Source: ZC4RG20 sp964553875 (GTDB lineage Bacteria; Pseudomonadota; Gammaproteobacteria; Steroidobacterales; Rariloculaceae). Taken from it: DNA of 64,000 nt. Location of the stretch: NCBI GenBank assembly GCA_964553875.1, contig CAZKNH010000001.1, positions 1 to 64,000 on the forward strand. The letters are read 5' to 3'. This document shows positions 27,636 to 36,298 of this stretch, one piece after another. The notes beneath the pieces are model-generated. The model was not told the DNA's origin and did no database searches. It saw only the letters and a list, made by a program, of their open reading frames with translations. The translations under genes were made by a program, and so were the position numbers. Every line of letters begins with the position of its first letter. Within the stretch, counting starts at the first letter, position 1.

Positions 27636-29549
27636 TCAGTGAGGGTCCGTGCGCTGTCGATACACGCGCGCATCGATTCCGAGCTTCCGGAGCCGCGACG
27701 CAAGCGTCGTCGGTTTGAGGCCGAGGAGCGCCGCGGCGCCGTCGGGCCCCGAGATCTTTCCGTTCGCTAGCTTGAGCGCCGCGATCACGTTCTCACGCTC
27801 CGCGCGTCGGCGCTCGGCCTCGGTCTGCACGAGGTGCGGCGTTTCCGGTCCGCGCGCGGACCGGCCGCGCGCAGGGCCGACCGGAAGATCGAGCACGAGC
27901 CGGCCGCCGCGCGCGAGGATCGCGGCGCGCTCGAGCACGTTCTGAAGCTCGCGGACGTTTCCCGGCCAGTCGTACGCCTGAAGCCGCGCGATGTCCGCCT
28001 GCGTGACGCGTACGGCCGGACGGCCTTTGCGGCTCGGGCCGGACAGGAAATGCTGCACGAGCAGCGGAATGTCCTCCGGCCGCTCGCGCAGCGGCACGGA
28101 CTGGATCGGGAACACGCTGAGCCTGAAGTAGAGATCCTCGCGGAAGCGGCCCTGCTCGATCTCGCGGCGCAGGTCGCGGTTCGTCGCGGCGATGATGCGC
28201 ACGTCGACCTTGCGCGTCTTCTCCTCGCCGACGCGCTCGAACGTGCCTTCCTGGATCACGCGCAGGAGCTTGCCCTGAAGCTCGAGCGGGATCTCGCCGA
28301 CCTCGTCGAGGAAGAGGGTGCCTCCGTCCGCAAGCTCGAAGCGGCCGATGCGGTCGCGCAGCGCGCCGGTGAACGCGCCCTTCACGTGGCCGAAGAACTC
28401 GCTCTCGAAGAGATCGCGCGGGATCGCGGCGCAGTTCACGCGGATCAGCGGCCGCTCGCGGCGCGAGCTCGCGTCGTGGATCGCGCGCGCGATCAGCTCC
28501 TTGCCGGTGCCCGACTCGCCCGTGATCAGCACGGTGGCGTCGGTGTCGGCGACGAGCTCGATCTGCCGGCGCAGCGTTTCGATCGCTTCGCTGCGGCCGA
28601 TGATGCCGCGGTCGTTGACGCCGAGCCGGATCTCCTCCTGCAGATACTCGTTCTCGAGCTCCAAGCGTTTGCGCAGACGATCGACCTCCTCGAGCGCGCG
28701 GCGCAGCTTCTCCTCGGCCTCCTTGCGCTGCGTGACGTCGCGGAACACGACGACCGCACCGATCACGACGCCCCGGTCGCGGATCGGCGTCGACGTGTAC
28801 TCGACCGGGATCGGGCGTCCGCTCTTGTGCCAGAACACCTCGTCGCTGACCGTGTGCACGGCGCCGTCGCGGAACGCGGCATAGATCGGGCAGTCCTTGC
28901 TCGGATACGGCCGGCCGTCGGCGTGGTGGTGATGCACGAGCTCGTGCATGTCGCGGCCGACGAGCTCGGCCGCGCTCCAGCCGAGCAGCGCCTCGGCGGC
29001 CGGGTTCACGAACGTCGTCGCGCCTTCCGCGTTGACGCCGTAGATGCCTTCGCCCGCGGCCTTCAGGATCAGCTGGTTCTCGCGCTCGATGTCGCGGAAG
29101 AGCCGCTCCGCGCGCTGCCATTCCGCGAGCCCGCTCGTCCAGTAGCGGTTCGCCTCCGCGTCGATGCCGTGCCGGTGCTGCTCCTCGAGGTCGATCAGCG
29201 TCAGCAGGATCAGCCGACGGCCGTCCGGGCTGTCGATGCGATCGCCGCGGTACTCGACGCGGAGTTTCTTCTCGGCGGCGTGACGCGGCGCGAGGTCTCG
29301 GGTCCAGTAGTGACCGAGGGAGAGCACGGCTTCCGAGAAGACGATCAGGATCGGCACCTGCCCGGGGTGCAGGCGGCTGAAGCGATGGCCGATCAGCGCG
29401 TCCGGCGCGAGCCCGAGGAAGCGAGCCGCGGCGGCGTTCGCCCAGACGACGTCGTCGCCGACCGGGTCGATCAGCAGCATCGGTGTCGATGTGTCGTCGA
29501 GCAGCCGGGCGAGCAGGGGCGGCGCGGAGATGGCTTCGGCCGTGGCCAT
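27636..29549 (-). CDS. sigma-54-dependent activator with two PAS domains
   Basis: A 637-residue bacterial enhancer-binding protein: PAS 1 (about 17-90), PAS 2 (about 155-275), coiled coil (275-308), AAA+ domain with Walker A GESGTGKE (344-351), GAFTGA loop (391-396) and Walker B TLFLDEVGE (411-419), WPGNVREL (528-535) and a Fis-type HTH (588-625). GAFTGA is the sigma-54 contact. No receiver domain is present, so the PAS domains probably sense the signal. It is divergent to the cyanate operon and separated from it by enhancer-like repeats and a sigma-54 promoter. Confidence 0.92.
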   Translation of the reverse strand: MATAEAISAPPLLARLLDDTSTPMLLIDPVGDDVVWANAAAARFLGLAPDALIGHRFSRLHPGQVPILIVFSEAVLSLGHYWTRDLAPRHAAEKKLRVEYRGDRIDSPDGRRLILLTLIDLEEQHRHGIDAEANRYWTSGLAEWQRAERLFRDIERENQLILKAAGEGIYGVNAEGATTFVNPAAEALLGWSAAELVGRDMHELVHHHHADGRPYPSKDCPIYAAFRDGAVHTVSDEVFWHKSGRPIPVEYTSTPIRDRGVVIGAVVVFRDVTQRKEAEEKLRRALEEVDRLRKRLELENEYLQEEIRLGVNDRGIIGRSEAIETLRRQIELVADTDATVLITGESGTGKELIARAIHDASSRRERPLIRVNCAAIPRDLFESEFFGHVKGAFTGALRDRIGRFELADGGTLFLDEVGEIPLELQGKLLRVIQEGTFERVGEEKTRKVDVRIIAATNRDLRREIEQGRFREDLYFRLSVFPIQSVPLRERPEDIPLLVQHFLSGPSRKGRPAVRVTQADIARLQAYDWPGNVRELQNVLERAAILARGGRLVLDLPVGPARGRSARGPETPHLVQTEAERRRAERENVIAALKLANGKISGPDGAAALLGLKPTTLASRLRKLGIDARVYRQRTDPH

Positions 29550-29560
29550 GCCCGGAACTT

Positions 29561-29612
29561 ACGATATTTCGTCATGGCAAACAACGAATTTTCGTAGATG
29601 ACGAGATTTCGT
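29561..29612. promoter_or_regulatory. three enhancer-like ACGA-N4-TCGT sites
   Basis: Three 12-bp imperfect palindromes: ACGATATTTCGT (29561-29572), ACGAATTTTCGT (29584-29595), ACGAGATTTCGT (29601-29612). Starts are 23 and 17 bp apart. They lie about 50-100 bp upstream of the sigma-54 promoter and close to the start of the activator gene, as expected for upstream activating sites that could also give autoregulation. Confidence 0.65.
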
Positions 29613-29658
29613 AACCGGTGATGTGCCGTAACTGGCGGAAGCCGCGAAGAAAAAGCGG

Positions 29659-29676
29659 TTGGCACGTTCCTGGCTA
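29659..29676 (+). promoter_or_regulatory. sigma-54 (-24/-12) promoter of the cyanate operon
   Basis: The TTGGCACGTTCCTGGCTA stretch has the -24 GG (29661-29662) and the -12 GC (29673-29674) separated by ten bases, with the TGGCACG half exact. Transcription should begin near 29686, before the ATG at 29715. Confidence 0.75.
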
Positions 29677-29714
29677 ATGACCGGTCGATCCCGAATACGA
29701 CGCGGAGGCGACCG

Positions 29715-31082
29715 ATGAGCCTGTTCGATGACCCGTTCGATCCCGATCTCCATGCCGGTGCGTGCTGCGCCAAGACCGATCATCGAACGCACTCTTCCGG
29801 AGCAGAGCGCGGCCAGGCGCCCGACGCCGGGTCCGAGCGCACGCTGACCCGTGTCGTCGAGCACGCGCTGATGCGCGCGCTCTTCCCGCACGCGCCGACG
29901 CGACGCGCGTTCCTGCGCGCGGTCGGCGGCTCGACCGCGGCGGCGGCGCTGTCGCAGATCCTGCCGGTCGGGCTGATCGCCGAGGCGTTCGCGGAAGCCC
30001 TGCCGCTCGAGAAGACGAAGCTCTCGGTCGGCTTCATCCCGATCACGTGCGCGACGCCGATCATCATGGCGAAGCCGATGGGCTTCTACGAGAAGCACGG
30101 CCTCGACGTCGATGTCGTGAAGACGGCGGGGTGGGCCGTGATCCGCGACAAGACGCTGAACGGCGAGTACGACGCCGCGCACATGCTGTCGCCGATGCCG
30201 ATCGCGATCACGATCGGCGCGGGCTCGAATCCGATCCCGTACACGATGCCAGCCGTCGAGAACATCAACGGTCAGGCGATCACGCTCGCGCTGAAGCACA
30301 AGGACCGCCGCGATCCGGCCCAGTGGAAGGGCTTCAAGTTCGCCGTGCCGTTCGAGTATTCGATGCACAACTATCTGCTCCGCTACTACCTCGCGGAGCA
30401 CGGCGTCGATCCGGATCGCGACGTGCAGATCCGGGTCGTGCCGCCGCCCGAGATGGTCGCGAACCTTCGCGCCGACAATCTCGACGGCTTCCTCGCTCCC
30501 GATCCGGTGAACCAGCGCGCGGTCTACGACGGCGTCGGCTTCATTCATCTCCTCTCGAAGGAGATCTGGGACGGTCATCCGTGCTGCGCGTTCGCGGCGT
30601 CCGAGAAGTTCGTGAAGGAGATGCCGAACACGTACTCGGCGCTCTTGAAGGCGATCATCGACGCGACCGCGTACGCGACGAAGCCCGAGAACCGCAAGGA
30701 GATCGCGGCCGCGATCGCGCCCGCGAATTATCTGAACCAGCCGGTCACGGTCGTCGAGCAGGTGCTGACCGGCACCTACGCCGACGGGCTGGGTCAGGTG
30801 AAGCGCGATCCCGAGCGCATCGACTTCGCGCCGTTCCCCTGGGAGTCGTTCGCGATCTGGATCATGACGCAGATGAAGCGCTGGGGGCAGATCTCGGGCG
30901 ACGTGGACTACGCGGCGATCGCGCGGCGCGTCTACCTCGCGACGGACGCCGCGCGGCTCATGAAGGAGGTCGGCCTCGAGCCGCCGACCGAGACGTCGAA
31001 AACGTTCTCCGTGATGGGGAAGCCCTTCGACCCCGCGGACCCCGAGGGCTACATCGCATCGTTCGCGATCAGGAGGACGTGA
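29715..31082 (+). CDS. cynA: cyanate (NrtA/CmpA-type) ABC transporter substrate-binding protein
   Basis: A 455-residue substrate-binding protein of the NrtA/CmpA/CynA family. The N-terminus has a Cys pair (C17, C18) and an unusual 60-residue leader before a twin-arginine signal (PTRRAFLRAVGG, RR 63-64). The mature part opens with LSVGFIPITCATPIIMAKPMGFYEKHGLDV. The family binds nitrate, bicarbonate or cyanate; the cyanase gene in the same operon makes cyanate the best guess. GGAG precedes the ATG. It is 3 bp from the permease gene. Confidence 0.8.
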   Translation: MSLFDDPFDPDLHAGACCAKTDHRTHSSGAERGQAPDAGSERTLTRVVEHALMRALFPHAPTRRAFLRAVGGSTAAAALSQILPVGLIAEAFAEALPLEKTKLSVGFIPITCATPIIMAKPMGFYEKHGLDVDVVKTAGWAVIRDKTLNGEYDAAHMLSPMPIAITIGAGSNPIPYTMPAVENINGQAITLALKHKDRRDPAQWKGFKFAVPFEYSMHNYLLRYYLAEHGVDPDRDVQIRVVPPPEMVANLRADNLDGFLAPDPVNQRAVYDGVGFIHLLSKEIWDGHPCCAFAASEKFVKEMPNTYSALLKAIIDATAYATKPENRKEIAAAIAPANYLNQPVTVVEQVLTGTYADGLGQVKRDPERIDFAPFPWESFAIWIMTQMKRWGQISGDVDYAAIARRVYLATDAARLMKEVGLEPPTETSKTFSVMGKPFDPADPEGYIASFAIRRT

Positions 31083-31085
31083 TCG

Positions 31086-31925
31086 ATGCCCGGGCCGGAA
31101 AGGCTACGCGCGCTCGCGCTGTCGCTCGCGGTCTTCGCCGCGTTCGTGATCGTGTGGGCCGCGAGCACGCGCGCGACCGGCGGCGCCGCGGATCTCGATC
31201 CCGAGTACGCGGCGCTGATGGGCGCACAGGTCACGCAGGGCGCGTCGGCGATGCCGGGCCCCGGGGAGGTCGCGGCGAAACTCTGGTCGCATATCAGGGA
31301 TCCGTTCTACGACGCAGGACCCAACGACAAGGGTATCGGCATCCAGCTCGCGTACTCGATCGGGCGGGTGCTCTCGGGTTACGCGATGGCCGTCGTCGTC
31401 GCGATTCCGCTCGGTTTCCTGATCGGCATGTCGCAGGTCTTGTCCCGCGCGCTCGACCCCTACATCCAGATCCTGAAGCCCGTGTCGCCGCTCGCGTGGA
31501 TGCCGCTCGCGCTCTACACGATCAAGGACTCGAACGCGTCCGCGGTGTTCGTGATCTTCATCTGCTCGGTGTGGCCGATGCTGATCAACACGGCGTTCGG
31601 CGTGTCGTCGGTCCGCAAGGAGTGGTTGAACGTCGCACGCACGCTCGAGGTGCCCGCGTGGAAGCGCGCGCTCACCGTGATCCTGCCGGCGGCCGCGCCG
31701 ACGATCGTGACCGGCATGCGCATCTCGATCGGCATCGCGTGGCTCGTGATCGTCGCCGCCGAGATGCTCGTCGGCGGCACCGGCATCGGCTACTTCGTGT
31801 GGAACGAATGGAACAACCTTTCGATCGTGAATGTGATCATCGCGATCCTCTTCATCGGCGTCGTCGGCATGCTGCTCGATCAGATGCTCGCCGCGGCGGC
31901 GCGTGCGGTCACGTTCCCGGAATGA
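31086..31925 (+). CDS. cynB: cyanate ABC transporter permease
   Basis: A 279-residue inner-membrane permease of the NrtB/CynB type (BPD_transp_1 fold) with about six transmembrane segments and the cytoplasmic EAA-like loop (ARTLEVPAWKRALTVILPAAAPTIV). It contacts the ATPase through that loop. It begins 3 bp after cynA. The ATPase start codon follows 10 bp after its stop. Substrate assignment comes from operon context. Confidence 0.82.
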   Translation: MPGPERLRALALSLAVFAAFVIVWAASTRATGGAADLDPEYAALMGAQVTQGASAMPGPGEVAAKLWSHIRDPFYDAGPNDKGIGIQLAYSIGRVLSGYAMAVVVAIPLGFLIGMSQVLSRALDPYIQILKPVSPLAWMPLALYTIKDSNASAVFVIFICSVWPMLINTAFGVSSVRKEWLNVARTLEVPAWKRALTVILPAAAPTIVTGMRISIGIAWLVIVAAEMLVGGTGIGYFVWNEWNNLSIVNVIIAILFIGVVGMLLDQMLAAAARAVTFPE

Positions 31926-31935
31926 CGGACGCCGT

Positions 31936-32847
31936 ATGAGCTCGAACCTGATCTCCGTAGAGGCGATCGCGAAGCGCTATCCGCAGAAGGGCGGCGGCGC
32001 GGTGACGATCTTCGAGGACCTGTGGCTCAGGATCGACCGCGGCGAGTTCGTCTGCATCGTCGGGCATTCCGGGTGCGGCAAGACGACCGTGCTCAACATC
32101 CTCGCCGGGCTCGACCGGCCGGACGAGGGCGTCGTGATCGTCGACGGCAAGGAGGTCACGGGGCCCGCGCTCGACCGGGCCGTGATCTTCCAGAGCCATG
32201 CGCTTCTGCCGTGGCTCACCGTGCTCGGCAACGTCGCGTACGCGGTCGCCGCGAAGCACCGCGACTGGCCGAAGACGAAGGTGCGCGAGCACGCGCGCCG
32301 TTTCGTCGAGCTGGTCGGGCTCGCCGGTGCGGAAGGGAAGCGCCCCGCGGAGCTCTCGGGCGGCATGAAGCAGCGCGTCGGTATCGCGCGCGCGCTCGCG
32401 ATCGAGCCGAAGATCCTGCTCATGGACGAGCCGTTCTCGGCGCTCGATGCGCTGACGCGCGGCACGTTGCAGGACGAGGTGCGCCGCATCTGTCTCACGA
32501 CCGAGCAGACGACGCTGATGATCACGCACGACGTCGACGAGGCGATCTATCTCGCCGATCGCATCGTGCTGATGACGAACGGCCCGAACGCGCGGATCGC
32601 GGAGATCGTGAAGAACACGCTGCCGCGCGACCGGGACCGCAACTCGATGCACCGGATGCGCGAGTACTACCCGATCCGCAATCACCTGATGGACTTCCTG
32701 ATCAGCCGCTCGACCGCGCTGCGCGACGCGCGGCCGGGCGGCTGGGATCCGAGAAACGTGCCGGTCGTCGCGCCCGGCGAGCCGGCCGAGGAAGAAGTCC
32801 CCGATACGGGTCTTCGGGCGGTCGCGCGGCAGCGCACGGCCGGCTGA
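31936..32847 (+). CDS. cynD: cyanate ABC transporter ATPase
   Basis: A 303-residue ABC ATPase with Walker A GHSGCGKT (43-50), signature LSGGMKQ (140-146), Walker B ILLMDE (160-165) and H-loop THDVDEA. The closest families are NrtD/CynD and TauB-like ATPases. The C-terminal 40 residues are a charged extension ending RQRTAG. I chose ATG 31936 over the upstream in-frame start because the upstream part overlaps the permease in another frame and lacks family similarity. Confidence 0.85.
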   Translation: MSSNLISVEAIAKRYPQKGGGAVTIFEDLWLRIDRGEFVCIVGHSGCGKTTVLNILAGLDRPDEGVVIVDGKEVTGPALDRAVIFQSHALLPWLTVLGNVAYAVAAKHRDWPKTKVREHARRFVELVGLAGAEGKRPAELSGGMKQRVGIARALAIEPKILLMDEPFSALDALTRGTLQDEVRRICLTTEQTTLMITHDVDEAIYLADRIVLMTNGPNARIAEIVKNTLPRDRDRNSMHRMREYYPIRNHLMDFLISRSTALRDARPGGWDPRNVPVVAPGEPAEEEVPDTGLRAVARQRTAG

Positions 32848-32883
32848 CGAATCCCCGAGAACTTCGCTCAAGGAGAGACGACG

Positions 32884-33372
32884 ATGACGCGCGCAGAGCT
32901 GACCGAGAAGATTCTCGACGTCAAACGAGACAAGGACCTCACATGGAAAACGATCGCCGAAGAGATCGGCGGCTACAGCCAGCTCTTCATCATGTCCGCG
33001 CTGCTCGGGCAGATGAAGCTGCCGAAGCCGCAGGCGGCGCGCGCCGCGAAGCTCTTCGGGCTCACGCCGTCCGAGGAGAAGCTGCTGAACGAGGTGCCGA
33101 TGCGCGGCGGCGTCGACCCGGTTCCGCAGGATCCGACGCTCTATCGCTTCTACGAGGCGATGATGGTGTTCGGTCCCGCCCTCAAGGAGATGATCCACGA
33201 GGAATTCGGCGACGGGATCATGTCGGCGATCGACTTCGATCTCGCGTGCGAGCGCGAGCTTGACCCGAAGGGCGACCGCATCCGGATCACGATGTCCGGC
33301 AAGTTCCTGCCTTACAAGTATCACGGCGCCAGGGACGGCGCGATGCCGATCGGGCTCAAGGAGTCGGCATGA
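32884..33372 (+). CDS. cynS: cyanase (cyanate hydratase)
   Basis: A 162-residue cyanase that converts cyanate and bicarbonate to ammonia and CO2. The three catalytic residues match: R88 and E91 in YRFYEAMM, and S114 in GIMSAIDF. The N-terminal helical part (TWKTIAEEIGGYSQLFIMSALLGQM) resembles a DNA-binding-like bundle common to cyanases. AAGGAGAGACG lies before the ATG. Its stop overlaps the porin start (ATGA). No carbonic anhydrase gene is next to it. Confidence 0.95.
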   Translation: MTRAELTEKILDVKRDKDLTWKTIAEEIGGYSQLFIMSALLGQMKLPKPQAARAAKLFGLTPSEEKLLNEVPMRGGVDPVPQDPTLYRFYEAMMVFGPALKEMIHEEFGDGIMSAIDFDLACERELDPKGDRIRITMSGKFLPYKYHGARDGAMPIGLKESA

Positions 33373-34571
33373 AGCGCCGAACCCTTACCGCGGCCGTCGC
33401 TGCCGCCATGGTCACGGGGCAAGCGTTCTCCGCCGAGACGTTCCGCGACGCGCTCGCCGAGTCGAAGCCGCTGATCGACTGGCGGATCCGCTACGAGGGC
33501 GTCGATCAGGCCGATTTCGCGACGAACGCCGATGCGTTCACGAGCCGCCTGCGGCTCGGTGTCCAGACGGGGACGATGGCGGGCACGTCGCTGCTCGCCG
33601 AGGGCGTCTGGCTCGAGGACATGCTGGACGACTACGACAGCACGACGAACGGCGCTTCCGAGTATCCGGTCGTCGCCGATCCCGATCTCGTCGCGATCAA
33701 CCGCTTCGCGATCGTCAATCGTTCGCTCGAGAGCATGGTGCTGACGTTCGGGCGCCAGCGGATTATCCACGGCAATGCACGCTTCGTCGGCAACGTCGGC
33801 TGGCGGCAGCACGAGCAGACGTTCGACGGCGCGCGGGCCGAGGTGGGATTCGGCAAGTCGAAGCTCGACGTCACTTATGCGAACCAGGTGAACCGCGTCT
33901 TCGGTCCCGATTCACCCGTCGGTAAGTGGGAGGGCGATCTCGTGCTGCTCCGCGCGTCGCACGCCTTCGAGTGGGGCGAGGTCGCGGCGTTCGGCTACCT
34001 GCTCGAGCTCGACGATGCGCCGGCGATGTCGAGCGACACGTACGGCGTCGAGCTCGTCGGCAGCCGGCCGCTCACGGATGGGCTCTCGGCCCGGTTCGCG
34101 CTCTCGTTTGCACGGCAGGCGTCGCGCGACTCGAACCCGGTCGACTACGACGAGAGCTACTCGCTCGTCGAGCTCGGCGTCGGCTTCAAGCGCGCGACGA
34201 TCGACGTCGGCCGCGAGACACTGGGCGGCGACGGCCTGAGCGCATTCTCGACGCCGCTCGCGACGCTGCATCTCTTCCAGGGCTGGGCGGACAAGTTCCT
34301 GACGACGCCGCCGGGCGGCATCGACGACACGTATGTCGAATTTGGCTACACGACGGGAGCGAAAGGGCCGGTCGACCGGCTCTCGATCGTCGCCGCGTTC
34401 CACGAGCTCGAGTCGGACGCGGGCTCCGCGAAGTACGGCGACGAGCTCGACCTCTCGCTCGTCGCCCGCGTCGCGAAGATGACGTTCACGCTGAAGTACG
34501 CCGACTACCGCGCGGCGGCGCTCTTCACGGATACGACCAAGCTCTGGTTGTCGATGGACTTCGTGTTCTAG
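33369..34571 (+). CDS. outer-membrane beta-barrel (alginate-export-like porin)
   Basis: A 400-residue outer-membrane channel with a signal peptide (ending AFSAE) and a barrel of alternating strands, ending in DFVF, where the terminal Phe is the usual outer-membrane insertion signal. It resembles AlgE-like/DUF1302-type export porins. It overlaps cynS by 4 bases (ATGA) so is in the cyanate operon, which suggests it lets cyanate or another small anion cross the outer membrane. This is inferred from context alone. Confidence 0.78.
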   Translation: MKRRTLTAAVAAAMVTGQAFSAETFRDALAESKPLIDWRIRYEGVDQADFATNADAFTSRLRLGVQTGTMAGTSLLAEGVWLEDMLDDYDSTTNGASEYPVVADPDLVAINRFAIVNRSLESMVLTFGRQRIIHGNARFVGNVGWRQHEQTFDGARAEVGFGKSKLDVTYANQVNRVFGPDSPVGKWEGDLVLLRASHAFEWGEVAAFGYLLELDDAPAMSSDTYGVELVGSRPLTDGLSARFALSFARQASRDSNPVDYDESYSLVELGVGFKRATIDVGRETLGGDGLSAFSTPLATLHLFQGWADKFLTTPPGGIDDTYVEFGYTTGAKGPVDRLSIVAAFHELESDAGSAKYGDELDLSLVARVAKMTFTLKYADYRAAALFTDTTKLWLSMDFVF

Positions 34572-34589
34572 CGGCGAGTGCGAGCGACG

Positions 34590-35639
34590 TCACGGCCGCA
34601 GCCGTTTGTGCACGATGAACTGCGTCACGATCCACTTCTCGCCGCGTAGCGGAGGGGAGCCCGTGTGCAGCATGCGGCGGTCGGGCTTGAGATCGGGGAA
34701 GGCGTTGATGAAATAGAGCCCGCTGCCGGTCGTGCCGCGATGCACGATGCCGAGCTTCGGGAACGTCGTCTCGCCGCCTTCGTAGTCGTCGTTCAGATAG
34801 AGCAGGAACGTGATCATGCGCTGACCCTGCTCGCGAATCTGCTGCACGTAGTCGATCGCCTTCGCGTCGATGAAGTCGAAATGCGGCTTGATCTCTTCTC
34901 CGACCGCGTAATGCAGCACCATCGGCGCTTCGAAGTGCTGCATCGGGTAACCGCAGGTCAATGACATCCGCGCCTGCACGAGGAATTGGACGACGTCGAA
35001 CGTCGAGTAGTCGAACAGCGCCATCGTGTTCGTGCGCATCTCGTGGGCGAGGTTCTCGCGGCTGATCGAGTCGTAGACGAGCGCCCGCTGGAGGCGGCCG
35101 TCGGCGCGGCCGATCAGCCATTTGCAGACGGACGCGGGGGCGAGCGCGGGCACACGGCGCACGTGGTCGTGCAATGGCTCCTGGGGCGCCGGCGACAGCC
35201 AATAGGCGAGCGGAATGCGCGCCGCCATCTCGTGCCAGCCGGCCGCTGGCAAGCCGGGCGGCTGCAGACACTCGAGCTGACCGCGGGCCGATTCGTCGCC
35301 GGCCGCCGCGGCGGCGCCGAGGAGCTTGAGGGCCTGCGGCCAATTCTGCGGCACGTATGCGCCCGCCGCCGTCAGCGCGGCGAGCCGCGCGAGCGCGCGG
35401 CCTTCGCCGCCTTTCGCCGCCTGCTTCAGCAGGTAGAGCGCGTGCTTCGGGCTCTTCGGGGCACGGTCGCCGACGAGCAGGCGATGCGCGAGCTCGCTCA
35501 TCGCGGCGAGGTCCCCTTCGAGGCTCGAACGCCGCAGCACCTCCATCGCCTCCGCGTAGCGGCCGGCCGCGTCGAGCGTCCGGGCGGCCTCGATCCCCGC
35601 GGAAGCACGTTCCCCGCTCATCGATGTGTTTTGGCTCAT
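34590..35639 (-). CDS. 2-oxoglutarate/Fe(II) dioxygenase with Sel1-like repeats
   Basis: A 349-residue protein: N-terminal Sel1-like helical repeats (about 15-120, for example ALYLLKQAAKGGEGRALARLA) and a C-terminal prolyl-4-hydroxylase-type domain. Iron ligands are H253-x-D255 (HFDFID) and H325 (MLHTGSPP); K335 can bind 2-oxoglutarate. The start is uncertain: ATG 35639 and in-frame ATG 35621 lie in an 18-bp repeat beside the gap. It probably hydroxylates a protein target. Confidence 0.8.
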   Translation of the reverse strand: MSQNTSMSGERASAGIEAARTLDAAGRYAEAMEVLRRSSLEGDLAAMSELAHRLLVGDRAPKSPKHALYLLKQAAKGGEGRALARLAALTAAGAYVPQNWPQALKLLGAAAAAGDESARGQLECLQPPGLPAAGWHEMAARIPLAYWLSPAPQEPLHDHVRRVPALAPASVCKWLIGRADGRLQRALVYDSISRENLAHEMRTNTMALFDYSTFDVVQFLVQARMSLTCGYPMQHFEAPMVLHYAVGEEIKPHFDFIDAKAIDYVQQIREQGQRMITFLLYLNDDYEGGETTFPKLGIVHRGTTGSGLYFINAFPDLKPDRRMLHTGSPPLRGEKWIVTQFIVHKRLRP

Positions 35640-35647
35640 CGATGTGT
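35616..35647. repeat. 18-bp tandem repeat at the gap edge
   Basis: GCTCATCGATGTGT occurs at 35616-35629 and 35634-35647, period 18. The repeat runs into the N run, so more copies may be missing. Confidence 0.7.
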
Positions 35648-35747
35648 NNNNNNNNNNNNNNNNNNNNNNNNNNNNNNNNNNNNNNNNNNNNNNNNNNNNN
35701 NNNNNNNNNNNNNNNNNNNNNNNNNNNNNNNNNNNNNNNNNNNNNNN
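35648..35747. other. assembly gap (100 N)
   Basis: 100 N between the hemoglobin stop and the dioxygenase start. Unlike the other two gaps, the flanks show no long shared sequence; only the left edge is repetitive. Confidence 0.95.
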
Positions 35748-35753
35748 GGACGC

Positions 35754-36197
35754 TCAAGCGTTGTAGTAGCGCTCGCCTCTCCGCAGGATCCGACCGTTGC
35801 GAATCGCGACGCCGAGCTCGAGGCTCTGCGCGATCCGCCTCGCGCGGACGACGAAGTGCTCGGCCGCTCTCGGCGGGCAGACCTCGTTCGCGGTCTCCTC
35901 GAAGAGCGCAAGCCATCGGTCGAAGTGCCGCGCGTCGACCGGAAGCGGCGCGTGCGCCTGCATCGGGCTGCCCTCGTACGTGCCGGCGCCCAAGGCGACG
36001 GACGCCCAGAACAGGCACATCCTCGCGAGGTGCCTGTCCCAGTCGTCGATCCGGGCGTCGAAGATCGGCCCGAGGAGCTCGTCGCGCCGGACCTTCGCAT
36101 AGAAGGCGTGCACGAGTCGCTCGATCATCGGACCGTCGATGCCGGTCCGGGCCATCGCGTCCGCGACGAGCTCGCTGCGTCGTTCGGGTATCGGCAT
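35754..36197 (-). CDS. group III truncated hemoglobin
   Basis: A 147-residue globin of the group III truncated type. The proximal His is probably H82 (MQAHAPLP), followed by HFDRWLALF, a conserved group III segment. The B-helix Tyr is near residue 33 (HAFYAKV). Such proteins bind O2 or NO and protect against nitrosative stress or supply oxygen to oxygenases. It sits directly upstream of the dioxygenase gene on the minus strand, across the gap. Confidence 0.88.
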   Translation of the reverse strand: MPIPERRSELVADAMARTGIDGPMIERLVHAFYAKVRRDELLGPIFDARIDDWDRHLARMCLFWASVALGAGTYEGSPMQAHAPLPVDARHFDRWLALFEETANEVCPPRAAEHFVVRARRIAQSLELGVAIRNGRILRRGERYYNA

Positions 36198-36298
36198 GTC
36201 GTCCTCGATCGTCCGGGAGCCGCCACTCTAGCGCGTCAGAGCGGCGGCGGGGAGAAGCCCCGACGTGCGGATACTACGACTACGCATCGCGTGCCGCG

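Noticed and set aside
29715..32847. Nitrate or bicarbonate transporter (nrt/cmp)
   Set aside because: The family is shared, but cynS in the same operon and no nitrate reductase or carbonic anhydrase nearby favour cyanate.
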